Positions 17,064 through 26,644 of a stretch of 64,000 nt of DNA are shown here, one piece after another (the stretch's first letter is position 1; each line of letters begins with the position of its first letter). The position numbers were made by a program, and so were the translations under genes. Below the pieces are notes generated by a model. That model was not told where the DNA came from. It saw nothing but the letters and a program-made list of their open reading frames with translations, and searched no databases. The stretch is from Parvularculaceae bacterium (GTDB lineage: Bacteria; Pseudomonadota; Alphaproteobacteria; Caulobacterales; Parvularculaceae): assembly GCA_028284065.1 (NCBI GenBank), contig JANQSJ010000014.1, positions 1-64,000 of the forward strand, in the 5' to 3' direction.

Positions 17064-19184
17064 ATGGCCGCGACGCGCCTCACGCCCGAATCGCGCCTGC
17101 CGGCATTGCGCGAGGACTTGCAATTGCTGGAGGGCGCGCGGCGGCCGGACGGATCGGCAGGCTGGCTCGTGTTCGACCCCGTCCGGCACCGATACTTCGA
17201 GATCGACCGGAAAAGTGAGCTGATGCTGCGACATTGGCGCGCGCACAGCGTCGGCGACCTGCTCGCGTCCGTCGGGCCGGACACGGAGCTGTCGCTCGAC
17301 GCCGTCGATGCGCTCCTGCGCTTCCTCTTCGCCAATTCCCTCACCGAGGCGCCGCCCGACGGCGACTTCAGGAACTACGCCGTCCAGGCGAATGCCGCAA
17401 AGCGCTCCCTCCTGAAATCGGCGCTCCACAATTATCTCTTTATACGGATTCCACTCGCGCGGCCCCACGCCTTCCTAAAGCGGACGCAACGACTGACCGC
17501 GCCCTTCTTCACCGCGCAATGGTGGGCGTTCATAGGCGTCGTCGCCGCCGCCGGCCTTTACCTCGCGTCGCGGCAGTGGGACCAGTTCGTCCATACATTT
17601 CTGTACTTCTTCAATCTTCAGGGGCTTGCGTTTTACTTTCTAGCGCTTGGCGCCGTGAAGATCGCTCACGAGCTTGGCCATGCCTACGCCGCGACCCGCT
17701 ATGGCTGCCGCGTCACAACCATGGGCGTCGCGTTCCTGGTCATGTTCCCCGTTCTCTATACGGATACGACCGACAGCTGGAAGCTCGCCTCGCGCCGCAA
17801 ACGCCTCGCGATCACGGGCGCCGGCGTCGCCGTTGAGCTTATGATCGCCGCCGTCGCGACTTTTCTTTGGGCGTTTCTGGATGACGGCCCGGCGCGGAGC
17901 GCGGCGTTCTTCCTCGCGACCGTCAGCTGGACCATGAGCCTCGCCGTCAATCTCAATCCGCTCATGCGTTTCGACGCCTATTACTTTCTGAGCGACGCCA
18001 TCGGCGTCCAGAACCTGCAGGCGCGTTCCTTCGCCCTCGGACGATGGGCGCTTCGGGAAGCGCTTTTCGGCTTCGGCGATCCGCCGCCGGAGGCGATGGG
18101 CGGGCGCCGGCGCGCCGGCCTCATCGCCTTCGCCTGGGCCGCCTGGGTTTACCGCTTTTTTCTCTTTGTCGGCATCGCGCTCCTCATCCACCATTTCTTC
18201 TTCAAACCGCTGGGCGCAGCGCTTCTTGTAGTTGAGCTAGGCTGGTTCATTGGCGCGCCAGTCATAAATGAGATGAATGAGTGGCTTGGGCGCGCAGACG
18301 CCATGCGCCTCAATCCACGCACGCTGCGCGCAGGCGCCTTCGCCGCAATTGCGCTGGCGCTGACGGCGTTACCCTGGCGCACGGACGTGCGCATTCCCGC
18401 CGTACTCGAAGCGTCTGGCCATATCAGCCTCTACGTGCACCGACCGGCCATCGTGGCCGCCCGCCACGCTGCGTCCGGCGACACGGTGTCGACAGGCGAC
18501 ATATTGTTCGAGCTGCGCTCGCCAGCGCTTGAGTTCGATATCGCGCAAACGCGCCGCCGCATCGGCGCCGTGCGCGCACGGCTAAGCCGCATCGCTGCGG
18601 ACGCCGGCGACCGCGGCCAGACAATCGTGCTCGGCCGCGAGCTTCAAAGCCTTCAGAGCCGCCTCGCCGGTCTCGGAAAGGAGCGCGCGCTCCTCACCGT
18701 CCGCGCCCCTTTCGACGGCGTCATCGTCGACATGAAGTCGACGCTGGCGCCCGGGCGCTGGGCGCATGACGGCTCGCCGCTCGCCGATATCGTCTCAACA
18801 GAGGGCGCGCGCATTCGCGGGCTCGTCCGCGCCGACGACGTTTCGCGCATAAGGCCCGGCGCGAGAGCCGTCTTCGTCCCCGATCTGATCGAACGTGCGA
18901 AAGTGCCGGGCGCGATCGCCGCCATCGACGGCGCGAACGCGCCTGTCGTCGCCATGCCGGCGCTGGCGTCTCGATATGGCGGTCCGGTTGCGGTCTCCGA
19001 GGTCGCGCAATCCCTGACGCCCTTGGGCGCATGGTACCCTGTGACGATGACGATAGACGGCGTGGCGGCGGCGCCGACCCAGACCGTTCGGGGTGAAATT
19101 CGAGCTCGAGGCGAGGCGGAAAGCGCCGCCGTGAAAATCTGGCGGCGGATCGTCCATGTACTGATCCGCGAAAGCGCGCTCTAA
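17064..19184 (+). CDS. Site-2 type M50 metalloprotease with PqqD-like and HlyD-like parts
   Basis: A 706-residue polytopic protein. Residues ~25-105 resemble the PqqD/RRE winged helix that binds leader peptides (GWLVFDPVRHRYFEIDRKSE). The membrane core has about eight segments. The zinc motif HELGH (202-206) lies in or beside one, and the second M50 motif NPLMRFD (N298, D304) lies in a later one, so the expected metal ligands are present. From ~460 on there is a HlyD-like part: a lipoyl segment, a helical hairpin (SRIAADAGDRGQTIVLGREL) and RAPFDGVIVDMKSTLAPG, then a barrel. This is the last gene of the operon. M50 enzymes cleave membrane-embedded or membrane-near peptides; cleavage of the adhesin N-terminus is a proposal, not shown. 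Similar multi-part M50/HlyD proteins occur in peptide export loci. Confidence 0.85.
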   Translation: MAATRLTPESRLPALREDLQLLEGARRPDGSAGWLVFDPVRHRYFEIDRKSELMLRHWRAHSVGDLLASVGPDTELSLDAVDALLRFLFANSLTEAPPDGDFRNYAVQANAAKRSLLKSALHNYLFIRIPLARPHAFLKRTQRLTAPFFTAQWWAFIGVVAAAGLYLASRQWDQFVHTFLYFFNLQGLAFYFLALGAVKIAHELGHAYAATRYGCRVTTMGVAFLVMFPVLYTDTTDSWKLASRRKRLAITGAGVAVELMIAAVATFLWAFLDDGPARSAAFFLATVSWTMSLAVNLNPLMRFDAYYFLSDAIGVQNLQARSFALGRWALREALFGFGDPPPEAMGGRRRAGLIAFAWAAWVYRFFLFVGIALLIHHFFFKPLGAALLVVELGWFIGAPVINEMNEWLGRADAMRLNPRTLRAGAFAAIALALTALPWRTDVRIPAVLEASGHISLYVHRPAIVAARHAASGDTVSTGDILFELRSPALEFDIAQTRRRIGAVRARLSRIAADAGDRGQTIVLGRELQSLQSRLAGLGKERALLTVRAPFDGVIVDMKSTLAPGRWAHDGSPLADIVSTEGARIRGLVRADDVSRIRPGARAVFVPDLIERAKVPGAIAAIDGANAPVVAMPALASRYGGPVAVSEVAQSLTPLGAWYPVTMTIDGVAAAPTQTVRGEIRARGEAESAAVKIWRRIVHVLIRESAL

Positions 19185-19285
19185 AGCGTTTCCAGGGCAA
19201 GTGCGTGCGGTTGGCCGTTCGGGAACGCGCAAGAACGCAGACTTAACGCATCGTCCCAATCCCGATTGAAGCGGCGACGCTTTGG
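19183..19285 (+). repeat. Intergenic repeat, copy A
   Basis: This ~105-bp sequence begins at the stop codon of the M50 gene and fills most of the gap to fghA. Its reverse complement matches 36311-36416 over nearly its full length, including a shared TTGGCCGTTCGGGAACGCGC. Conserved blocks begin with AAAGCGT and include GACTTAA followed by GC.TCGTCCC. It sits between convergent genes and may end both transcripts. I see no long T-run. Confidence 0.7.
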
Positions 19286-19308
19286 ATAAGCTCAGCGGCG
19301 CCCCCACG

Positions 19309-20151
19309 TCACAAGCGTGAAGCGTGCCAGCGCAGATGGTCGGAGATAAACGTGGCGACGAAATAGTAGCTGTGGTCATAGCCCGGCCGAAGACGCAGTT
19401 GCATCTTGATCCCCGCGGTTTCGCAGGCCGAGGCGAAACGCTCGGGCCGCAGCTGCGACTCCAGGAACTCGTCCGCTGCGCCCTGATCAATAAGTACGGC
19501 GTCAACGTGCGGACTGAACCGGGCGCCGTCCGCCACGAGCGCCGTCGCGTCATAGCGCCGCCAATGCGCGCGATCAGAACCCAGATAGGCCGCAAACGCT
19601 TTTTCGCCCCACGGAACTTCCGACGGCGCGACAATCGGCGCCAGCGCCGAGACGCTGCGGAAAATATCCGGGTTCCGCAGCGCCATGGTGAGAGCGCCAT
19701 GGCCGCCCATGGAATGTCCGCTGATCCCGACGCGAGAGGGATCGACGCCGAGGCGATCGATCGCGAGGGGCAGGAACTCCTTCTCGATATAGGTCTGCAT
19801 GCGGTAGTTGCGGGACCAGGGCTCTTCGGTCGCATCCACGTAGAAACCGGCGCCGAGGCCAAGGTCATAGGCGCCGTCAGGCGCATCCGGAATATTGTCT
19901 CCTCTCGGGCTCGTGTCGGGAACCAAGAGCGTCAGCCCGAGTTCGCTCGCGACGCGCTGTGCGCCCGCCTTCATGATGAAATTCTCATGCGTGCAGGTGA
20001 GGCCAGAGAGCCACAACAGCGCCTCGCCCGTCGCCCGCTCGCGCGGCGGCGCATAGACCGCGAAACGCATCGCGCAGCGGCAGGCGTCGCTGTCATGTTC
20101 GTAAACGGACTGAACGCCGTCAAAAGACCGGGCGTCGCCAAGCTTCTTCAT
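19309..20151 (-). CDS. fghA: S-formylglutathione hydrolase
   Basis: A 280-residue esterase-D-type hydrolase of normal length. It hydrolyses S-formylglutathione to formate and glutathione, the second step of glutathione-dependent formaldehyde detoxification in the cytoplasm. The nucleophile elbow GHSMGGHGA gives Ser147. The likely acid is Asp227 in DQGAADEFL and the likely base His260 in GYDHSYYF. The oxyanion-loop segment LSGLTCTHENFIMKAGAQ is conserved. GGAG lies upstream of the ATG. It is downstream of frmA and a GNAT gene on the same strand with short gaps, so the three are probably one transcript. Confidence 0.95.
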   Translation of the reverse strand: MKKLGDARSFDGVQSVYEHDSDACRCAMRFAVYAPPRERATGEALLWLSGLTCTHENFIMKAGAQRVASELGLTLLVPDTSPRGDNIPDAPDGAYDLGLGAGFYVDATEEPWSRNYRMQTYIEKEFLPLAIDRLGVDPSRVGISGHSMGGHGALTMALRNPDIFRSVSALAPIVAPSEVPWGEKAFAAYLGSDRAHWRRYDATALVADGARFSPHVDAVLIDQGAADEFLESQLRPERFASACETAGIKMQLRLRPGYDHSYYFVATFISDHLRWHASRL

Positions 20152-20193
20152 TCTCGCGCTCCGTGATCGGGGCCGGGCCGCCGGCCTGCGCCG

Positions 20194-20682
20194 TCAGCAA
20201 AGATCAAGCTCCATATAGACGACATCCGGTTCGGGGTTCTGATAATATGCCCCGATCGATCGAAACCCGAGGTCGCGATAAAGGCCAAGCGCAGCCTCAA
20301 GCCGGGGAAGCGTATCGAGCCGCATAGTCTTGTACCCGGCGCCGGCCGCCTCTCGGATCAGCGCTTCCGCAAGCCGCCGGCCAAGCGAAATGCCTCGATA
20401 GGCCTTGCGGACATAGAGCCGCTTCATTTCGCATTTGCCTTCGCCCAGGGGCTTCAGGCCGACCGCGCCTGCGGGCGCGGCGTCGACGCGGGCAAGGAGC
20501 AGGCGCTCATAGGTCGCCGGAAACGTCGCCATTTCCTCGTCAAAGCCCTGGAAGCAAAGGTCAACGCCAAGAAACGCTGCGTATTCCTGGAAAAGAAGCT
20601 TCACCTCGCCCACATCGGTATCCGAGACGGCCCGTGAAACCGTGACGCCCGGGGAAAGTTCGCCTTTCACGCTTGCGGCCAT
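20194..20682 (-). CDS. GNAT-family N-acetyltransferase
   Basis: A ~162-residue single-domain GNAT enzyme. The acetyl-CoA binding region is clear: CEMKRLYVRKAYRGISLGRR (motif A, with R-x-x-G-x-G/A-like spacing) followed by LAEALIREA and the C-terminal LYRDLGFRSIGAYY. The acceptor substrate cannot be told from sequence. A TTG at 20703 directly abuts the frmA stop; I prefer the ATG at 20682, which has a GAGGGG-like site before it. Its position between frmA and fghA suggests co-expression with formaldehyde detoxification, but a functional link is only inferred. Confidence 0.85.
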   Translation of the reverse strand: MAASVKGELSPGVTVSRAVSDTDVGEVKLLFQEYAAFLGVDLCFQGFDEEMATFPATYERLLLARVDAAPAGAVGLKPLGEGKCEMKRLYVRKAYRGISLGRRLAEALIREAAGAGYKTMRLDTLPRLEAALGLYRDLGFRSIGAYYQNPEPDVVYMELDLC

Positions 20683-20703
20683 AACCGCCTGCCCCTCAAG
20701 CAA

Positions 20704-21813
20704 TCAGTATACGACGACGCTGCGGATGCTCTCGCCCCGATGCATAAGGTCGAAGGCCTCATTGATGCGATCGAGAGGCATGGTGTGGGTGATCATGTCG
20801 TCGATATTGATGCGGCCCTCCATATACATATCGACTATTTTAGGCACATCCGTACGCCCGCGCGCGCCGCCGAAGGCCGATCCGCGCCACACCCGGCCGG
20901 TTACGAGCTGGAACGGTCTGGTTGAGATCTCCTGCCCGGCGCCGGCGACGCCGATGATGACGCTCTCGCCCCAGCCCTTGTGGCAACACTCAAGCGCGGC
21001 GCGCATTGTCTCCACCCTGCCGATGCACTCGAACGAATAGTCCGCGCCGCCGCCCGTCAGCTCCACCAAGTGGCCGACGATATCGCCCTCAACCTCTTTC
21101 GGATTGACGAAATGCGTCATGCCGAATTGCTCGGCGAGGTTGCGTTTGTCCGGGTTCACGTCGACGCCGACGATCATCCGGGCTCCCACCATCTTTAAGC
21201 CTTGCACTACGTTTAGGCCGATGCCGCCGAGGCCGAAGACGACGCACGCGCTATTCGGCTCCACCTTGGCGGTGAACATCACCGCGCCGATGCCGGTCGT
21301 CACGCCGCAGCCGATATAGCATACCTTGTCGAAAGGCGCGTCCTTGCGGATCTTCGCAAGCGAAATCTCCGGCAGGACGGTGTGATTCGCAAAAGTCGAC
21401 GTGCCCATATAGTGCAGCACTTTTTCGCCCCTGTAGGAAAACCGGGATGTGCCGTCGGGCATCAGGCCCTGACCTTGGGTCGCGCGCACCTTCTGGCAGA
21501 GATTCGTCTTCGGATGCAGGCAGTATTCGCACTCGCGGCATTCCGGCGTGTAAAGAGGAATGACGTGATCGCCCGGCGCGACGGATGACACGCCCGGCCC
21601 CACGTCAACGACGACGCCGGCCCCTTCATGTCCCAGGATCGCCGGAAAAGCGCCCTCCGGATCCTCGCCCGACAGCGTGAACGCGTCGGTGTGGCAGACG
21701 CCCGTGGCCTTTATCTCCACCAGGACTTCGCCGGCTTTCGGGCCTTCAAGATCGACCTCGTCGACGGTTAGCGGCTTGCCGGCTTCCACGGCGATGGCGG
21801 CGCGGGTCTTCAT
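20704..21813 (-). CDS. frmA: S-(hydroxymethyl)glutathione dehydrogenase / class III alcohol dehydrogenase
   Basis: A 369-residue zinc alcohol dehydrogenase that oxidises S-hydroxymethylglutathione with NAD+. Class III features are clear: [14 protein letters not shown] (catalytic zinc Cys), the GHEGAGVV motif, the structural zinc cysteines in [16 protein letters not shown], and the cofactor fold [15 protein letters not shown] chose ATG 21813 ([15 protein letters not shown]) because it gives the standard family length; an upstream in-frame start would add 12 residues. It heads the minus-strand group frmA-GNAT-fghA, and the 133-base gap to glcB should hold the promoter. Confidence 0.96.
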   Translation of the reverse strand: MKTRAAIAVEAGKPLTVDEVDLEGPKAGEVLVEIKATGVCHTDAFTLSGEDPEGAFPAILGHEGAGVVVDVGPGVSSVAPGDHVIPLYTPECRECEYCLHPKTNLCQKVRATQGQGLMPDGTSRFSYRGEKVLHYMGTSTFANHTVLPEISLAKIRKDAPFDKVCYIGCGVTTGIGAVMFTAKVEPNSACVVFGLGGIGLNVVQGLKMVGARMIVGVDVNPDKRNLAEQFGMTHFVNPKEVEGDIVGHLVELTGGGADYSFECIGRVETMRAALECCHKGWGESVIIGVAGAGQEISTRPFQLVTGRVWRGSAFGGARGRTDVPKIVDMYMEGRINIDDMITHTMPLDRINEAFDLMHRGESIRSVVVY

Positions 21814-21918
21814 GGCGTGACGCTCCAGGCGAATTGGCGATAGCCGCATCCTAGCGCGCGTTGGCGCACCCGCAAACGACCTAGGCTCGACGCGACGGCT
21901 TACGGGGGCCGAACCTAA

Positions 21919-21936
21919 AAGAGGCCGCCATCTCTT
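21919..21936 (-). terminator. Possible weak terminator after glcB
   Basis: Ten bases after the glcB stop, on the minus strand, AAGAG and CTCTT enclose an 8-base loop and are followed by TTA. The stem is short, so the call is weak. Confidence 0.3.
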
Positions 21937-21946
21937 GTAACCGCCT

Positions 21947-24085
21947 TTACCGCCCCGCCTTAAGCTTCAACCGATTGGCGTGGAGAAGCGGCTCGGTATA
22001 GCCGTTCGGCTGCGCGGTCCCTTCGAACGCAAGCGCGCGGGCGGTCTGATAGGCGATCGACGCGTCAGGGTTCGGCGCCATCGGCCGATAGGCGGGATCG
22101 CCCACGTTCTGCGCGTCAACCTTTTCGGCCATTCTCAGAAACGCCGCGTTCACCTGTTCTTCGGTGACGACGCCATGATGCAGCCAGTTGGCGATATGCT
22201 GCGAGGAGATGCGCAAGGTGGCGCGGTCTTCCATGAGGCCGACGTCATTGATGTCCGGCACCTTTGAGCAGCCGACGCCCTGATCGACCCAGCGCACCAC
22301 ATAGCCGAGAATCCCTTGCGCATTATTCTCAAGCTCTTCGGTCAGTTCGTCCTCAGACCAGTTTCGGCCTTTCGCCAGCGGCACGGTGAGGAGCTTATCG
22401 AGTCCTGGCGTTCCCGCCGCCGCGATCTCCTCCTGGCGCGCGAAGACGTCCACGTCGTGATAGTGCAGCGCGTGCAGCGTCGCGGCGGTGGGGCTTGGCG
22501 TCCAGGCGGTATTGGCGCCGCTCATCGGGTGCCCGGTTTTCTGCTCCAGCATGTCGGCCATCCGGTCCGGCGCCGGCCACATTCCCTTGCCGATCTGCGC
22601 CTTGCCCGAAAAGCCGCTTTTGAGGCCGATCGCCACATTGCGGGCCTCGTAGGCGGCGATCCAGTCCGTCCCCTTCATATCGTTCTTGCGGATCACCGGC
22701 CCGGCCCGCATGGACGTGTGAATCTCATCGCCGGTGCGGTCGAGAAAGCCCGTATTGATGAAGACGATCCGATCTTTGACCTCGAAAATGCACGCCGCGA
22801 GATTGGCTGACGTGCGGCGCTCCTCGTCCATGACGCCGACTTTCAGCGTATGGCGCGCCAGGCCCAGCATGTCCTCCACCGCGTCGAAGAGATCGTTCGT
22901 GAACGCGCATTCGCGGGGCCCATGCATTTTCGGCTTGACGATGAAGACCGACCCTTCGGTCGAATTGCGATAGCGACCAAGTCCCTTAAGGTCATGGCAG
23001 GCGATGAGGCTCGTCACGATCCCGTCAAGAATGCCCTCGAACGCTTCCGAGCCGTCCTCAAGGCGGACCGCGGGCGTCGTCATCAGGTGCCCGACATTCC
23101 GGACCAGAAGTGTCGAGCGGCCTTTCAATGAAAACGGGCCGCCGTCCGGCGCGACATACTCACGGTCCGGATTGAGCCCGCGGGTGACGGATTTCCCGCC
23201 CTTGTCGAACGTCTCCTCAAGGTCGCCGCGCATCAGGCCGAGCCAGTTCGAGTAGGCGAGCGTTTTGTCCTCGGCGTCGACCGCGGCGACGGAATCTTCA
23301 AGGTCGACGATTGTCGAGAGCGCCGATTCAAGGACTATGTCGGCGACTCCGGCGGCGTCGTCCTTGCCCACCGGATGCGCGCGGTCGATCGCAATCTCGG
23401 CGTGAAGGCCATTATTCCGCAGGAGGATCGCGTCCGGCGCGCCGGCCTCGCCGCGATAGCCCACGAACTGCGCTGGGTCTTTCAGGACCGGCGTCAGGCG
23501 CCCGCCTTTGACCGCATAGCCGGCGACATCGACATGGGAGCCCGCCTCAAGAGGAAACGCGTCGTCGAGAAACGCTTTGGCGCGGGCGATGACCTTGGCG
23601 CCGCGCGCCGGGTCATAGCCGGGCTTTTCCGCGCCCGTGAACGGGATCGCATCGGTCCCGTAAAGCGCGTCATAGAGGCTGCCCCAGCGCGCGTTCGCGG
23701 CGTTCAGCGCGTAACGGGCGTTCAGGGACGGCACGACAAGCTGCGGCCCGGCGAGCCGCGCGAGCTCGTCATCCACATTTCGCGTGCCTATTGAAAAAGG
23801 CTCCGGATCGTCGACGAGATAGCCAATGTTGCGAAGCAGGGCGCGGTATTCGTCCGGGTCAATCTCGCCCGGATGGCTGTCGTGCCAGGCGTCGATGCTG
23901 GACTGAAGCGCGGCGCGCTCGGCGAGCAGGTCGCGATTTCGCGGCGTGAACGTTGCGAAAACGCCCGCCGCGCCGCGCCAGAACGCCGCCGGCTCGATGT
24001 CGATCCCGTCAAGCGCGCGGCCTTCGATAAAATCGGCCAGCTCCGTCGCGACCCCTAGTCCTTCCCGGTCGACATAGTCGGCCAT
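21947..24085 (-). CDS. glcB: Malate synthase G
   Basis: A 712-residue enzyme of the standard isoform-G length. It condenses glyoxylate and acetyl-CoA to malate, as in the glyoxylate shunt or glycolate use. Diagnostic segments include [14 protein letters not shown], the [11 protein letters not shown] stretch, [20 protein letters not shown], and the C-terminal [28 protein letters not shown] lies just before the ATG. No isocitrate lyase gene is in the window, so the source of glyoxylate is not shown here. The gene stands alone between the frmA group and a small Sel1 gene on the same strand. Confidence 0.97.
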   Translation of the reverse strand: MADYVDREGLGVATELADFIEGRALDGIDIEPAAFWRGAAGVFATFTPRNRDLLAERAALQSSIDAWHDSHPGEIDPDEYRALLRNIGYLVDDPEPFSIGTRNVDDELARLAGPQLVVPSLNARYALNAANARWGSLYDALYGTDAIPFTGAEKPGYDPARGAKVIARAKAFLDDAFPLEAGSHVDVAGYAVKGGRLTPVLKDPAQFVGYRGEAGAPDAILLRNNGLHAEIAIDRAHPVGKDDAAGVADIVLESALSTIVDLEDSVAAVDAEDKTLAYSNWLGLMRGDLEETFDKGGKSVTRGLNPDREYVAPDGGPFSLKGRSTLLVRNVGHLMTTPAVRLEDGSEAFEGILDGIVTSLIACHDLKGLGRYRNSTEGSVFIVKPKMHGPRECAFTNDLFDAVEDMLGLARHTLKVGVMDEERRTSANLAACIFEVKDRIVFINTGFLDRTGDEIHTSMRAGPVIRKNDMKGTDWIAAYEARNVAIGLKSGFSGKAQIGKGMWPAPDRMADMLEQKTGHPMSGANTAWTPSPTAATLHALHYHDVDVFARQEEIAAAGTPGLDKLLTVPLAKGRNWSEDELTEELENNAQGILGYVVRWVDQGVGCSKVPDINDVGLMEDRATLRISSQHIANWLHHGVVTEEQVNAAFLRMAEKVDAQNVGDPAYRPMAPNPDASIAYQTARALAFEGTAQPNGYTEPLLHANRLKLKAGR

Positions 24086-24190
24086 GCGCTCTCCTTTCGC
24101 CTTTTTCGGAGAAACGCTTAGCGCGTCGCATCCGTGCGCGAAAGGGAGGGGGCCGCCGGCTCAGGCGGCGAGCAGCGGCGAAAGCCGACG

Positions 24191-24466
24191 TTAGATCGGG
24201 CGCCGCTCTGAGAGATACTCGCGCGCGCGGCGCTGCGCTTCGGCGATCTCGTCCTGGCTCATTTCCAGCGCCAGCTCCTTGCGATAGGCGCGGGCCTCCA
24301 CATGGCCCTGCATGGCGGCGAGGTTGAACCATTTGTGCGCAACGACAAGGTCAAGACCGTCATCCTGTTCGCCGATGGAGGCGGCTAGCCCGAGACGGTA
24401 CATTTCGTCGCTTGAAAGAATGGCTTCGGCGCCACTAAGCGCGGCGGCTTCGAGGGTGATCGACAT
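24191..24466 (-). CDS. Small Sel1-like repeat protein
   Basis: A 91-residue protein holding one Sel1-type repeat (YRLGLAASIGEQDDGLDLVV followed by AHKWFNLAAMQGHVEA). The tail MSQDEIAEAQRRAREYL is typical of short alphaproteobacterial Sel1 proteins. Sel1 repeats are alpha-helical protein-binding units, but the function of this single-repeat subgroup is unknown. The 172-base gap upstream (24467-24638) is AT-rich relative to its surroundings and probably carries its promoter, though I could not pick convincing boxes. Confidence 0.8.
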   Translation of the reverse strand: MSITLEAAALSGAEAILSSDEMYRLGLAASIGEQDDGLDLVVAHKWFNLAAMQGHVEARAYRKELALEMSQDEIAEAQRRAREYLSERRPI

Positions 24467-24638
24467 GGTTTCCAGCCCCTGGACATCAACATCTGCTGGC
24501 CGGCGGCCTCACGCCCCGACGCATCGAATGTTGAAATCCTGAAAGCTAAAACACCGTAAACAAACGGTTTCTGAAACCTTACCGAAGCAAGCTATGTCGG
24601 CCTCAGCGACATCCTTAACAAAGTATTGCCGCAGCCGC

Positions 24639-25061
24639 CTATTCCTCCGTAGGCTTCTCTTTTAGTCGGAGCTCCTTGAAGACGCCAAGTCCGCAAGAGC
24701 CGCCAGCAATGTTCGTGGTGTTGTCTACGACCGTCACGATCTCATTCGCGCACAAGCGATTCTGCGGAACGATGTATTGAATTCGGTTGAGCGGCAGGGT
24801 CGCGCCTATGCATCGGCCGCCGGTCTCGTTGAGGTAATAGTCATTGAGCCCGACCTGGACGAGGAATTTCGTCTCCGTCGCGGCCCTTATGGAAGAGACG
24901 CTCCGTAGGGGAAGACACGAGCGCTCCTCACCTGTCAGTTCATACTTCTCAAGTTGTGCGGCGACGCGCTTGTCGACGCGCTCTTCCGTCGTTGCGCAGC
25001 CGGCGGCCGCGATGGCGATCGCGGCGCCCGCGCAGGATGCTCTCAGCGGGTTGACGTTCAT
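24639..25061 (-). CDS. DUF6491-like lipoprotein
   Basis: A ~140-residue predicted lipoprotein. The signal peptide is followed by a lipobox (IAAAGCATT). The mature part has the pattern CLPLRSVSSIRAATETKFLV followed by YLNETGGRCIGA, which resembles DUF6491 proteins common in Caulobacterales-like bacteria; this match is from memory. Four further Cys residues could form disulfides in the periplasm. I chose ATG 25061 because GGAGGA lies six bases before it; the longer open frame reaching 25148 has no such site. It follows gatB on the same strand and may be its last cotranscribed gene. Function is unknown. Confidence 0.7.
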   Translation of the reverse strand: MNVNPLRASCAGAAIAIAAAGCATTEERVDKRVAAQLEKYELTGEERSCLPLRSVSSIRAATETKFLVQVGLNDYYLNETGGRCIGATLPLNRIQYIVPQNRLCANEIVTVVDNTTNIAGGSCGLGVFKELRLKEKPTEE

Positions 25062-25147
25062 TTTCTTCCTCCGCATTAGACCTTCACCCCACAATCGCCA
25101 AAATGACCGAGGATTGAGGCGAGGCCAAGGCGACGGACAGCGGCGCA

Positions 25148-26644
25148 TCAGTCGATCCCGAGCTTTTCCTTCAGGATTTTGTTCACAAGCGCGGGATTGG
25201 CCTTGCCGCCGGTGGATTTCATCACCTGCCCGACAAACCAGCCGAACGTCTTCGGCTTCTCTTTCACCTGCTCGACCTGCTTCGGGTTCGCGGCGATGAT
25301 CTCGTCGACGGCCTTTTCGATGGCGCCGGCGTCGGAGACCTGTTTCAGGCCCTTTTCTTCGACGATCGCTTCCGGATCGCCGCCGCCTTCGAACATGATG
25401 GCGAAGACGTCCTTGGCGATGCGGCCAGAAATGACGCCCTCGGAGATAAGATCAATAAGCTTGCCAAGCGCCGGCGCCTCGATCGGCGAGGCGTCGATGT
25501 CGAGGCCCGCCTTGTTGAGCGCGCCGAAAAGCTCTGTCGTCACCCAGTTTGAGGCGAGCTTGCCGTCGCGGCCATTTGCAACCGCCTCGAAATAATCCGC
25601 CTTCGCGCGGTCCTGGGAGAGAACGCTGGCGTCATAGACCGAAAGCCCGAATTCCGCCGCGAAGCGCTTGCGCTTGTCGTCGGGCAGCTCAGGCAGCGTC
25701 GCGCGGATTTCCTCAACCCACGCCGGATCGATCTCGAGCGGCAGAAGGTCCGGGTCCGGAAAATAGCGGTAATCGTGCGCATCCTCTTTCGAGCGCATGG
25801 TGCGCGTCTTCCCCGTCGCAACGTCGAAGAGGCGAGTTTCCTGATGGATTTCACCCTGGCCTTCAATGATCTCTATCTGCCGGCGGGCTTCATAGTCGAC
25901 GACCTGTTTAACGTACCGGATCGAGTTGACGTTCTTCGTCTCCGTCCTGGTGCCGAGATGTCTGAAGTCGCCCGTTTCGCGGAATTTCGCGTAACTCCCG
26001 GCGGGGCACACCGACACATTGACGTCCGCGCGCATGGAGCCCTCCTCCATGTTTCCGTCGCAGGCGCCGAGATACCGGACGATGGTGCGTATCTTGGAGA
26101 AATAGGCGGCCGCCTCCTCCGCGGAGCGGATGTCCGGCTTCGAGACGATCTCCATCAGCGCGACGCCGGACCGGTTGAGGTCCACATAGGACTCCTTCGG
26201 CGCAAGGTCATGGATCGACTTGCCGGCGTCCTGCTCCAGATGCAGGCGCTCGATGCCAATCGTCACGATCTCGCCGTCATCAAGCGCAACCTCGATCTCG
26301 CCTTCGCCGACGATCGGGTCCTTGTACTGGGAGATCTGATAGCCCTGCGGAAGGTCCGGGTAGAAATAATTCTTGCGGTCAAAGCGCGACCAGAGATTGA
26401 TCTTCGCGTTGAGGCCGAGCCCCGTCCGGATCGCCTGCTCGACGCAATACTTGTTGATAACGGGCAGCATGCCGGGGAACGCCGCATCGACGAGACTGAC
26501 ATTCTCGTTCGGACCTGCGCCATAGGTCGCCGGCGCGCCGGAGAAAAGCTTCGCGTTGGAGGCGACCTGGGCGTGCACTTCGAGGCCCACAACCACTTCC
26601 CAGTCGCCGGTCGTTCCCTGCAGGAGATTGCGCGTCTCGGTCAT
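25148..26644 (-). CDS. gatB: Asp/Glu-tRNA amidotransferase subunit B
   Basis: A 498-residue subunit that binds mischarged tRNA and carries the kinase step of the GatCAB amidotransferase. The signature region [18 protein letters not shown]-like (here [20 protein letters not shown]) and [11 protein letters not shown] are present, as is the [10 protein letters not shown] segment. The C-terminal helical and YqeY-like tail ([20 protein letters not shown]) is complete. Its ATG overlaps the stop of the upstream hydrolase by four bases (ATGA). gatC and gatA lie ~2.6 kb upstream on the same strand, split from gatB by ggt and the hydrolase. Confidence 0.97.
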   Translation of the reverse strand: MTETRNLLQGTTGDWEVVVGLEVHAQVASNAKLFSGAPATYGAGPNENVSLVDAAFPGMLPVINKYCVEQAIRTGLGLNAKINLWSRFDRKNYFYPDLPQGYQISQYKDPIVGEGEIEVALDDGEIVTIGIERLHLEQDAGKSIHDLAPKESYVDLNRSGVALMEIVSKPDIRSAEEAAAYFSKIRTIVRYLGACDGNMEEGSMRADVNVSVCPAGSYAKFRETGDFRHLGTRTETKNVNSIRYVKQVVDYEARRQIEIIEGQGEIHQETRLFDVATGKTRTMRSKEDAHDYRYFPDPDLLPLEIDPAWVEEIRATLPELPDDKRKRFAAEFGLSVYDASVLSQDRAKADYFEAVANGRDGKLASNWVTTELFGALNKAGLDIDASPIEAPALGKLIDLISEGVISGRIAKDVFAIMFEGGGDPEAIVEEKGLKQVSDAGAIEKAVDEIIAANPKQVEQVKEKPKTFGWFVGQVMKSTGGKANPALVNKILKEKLGID

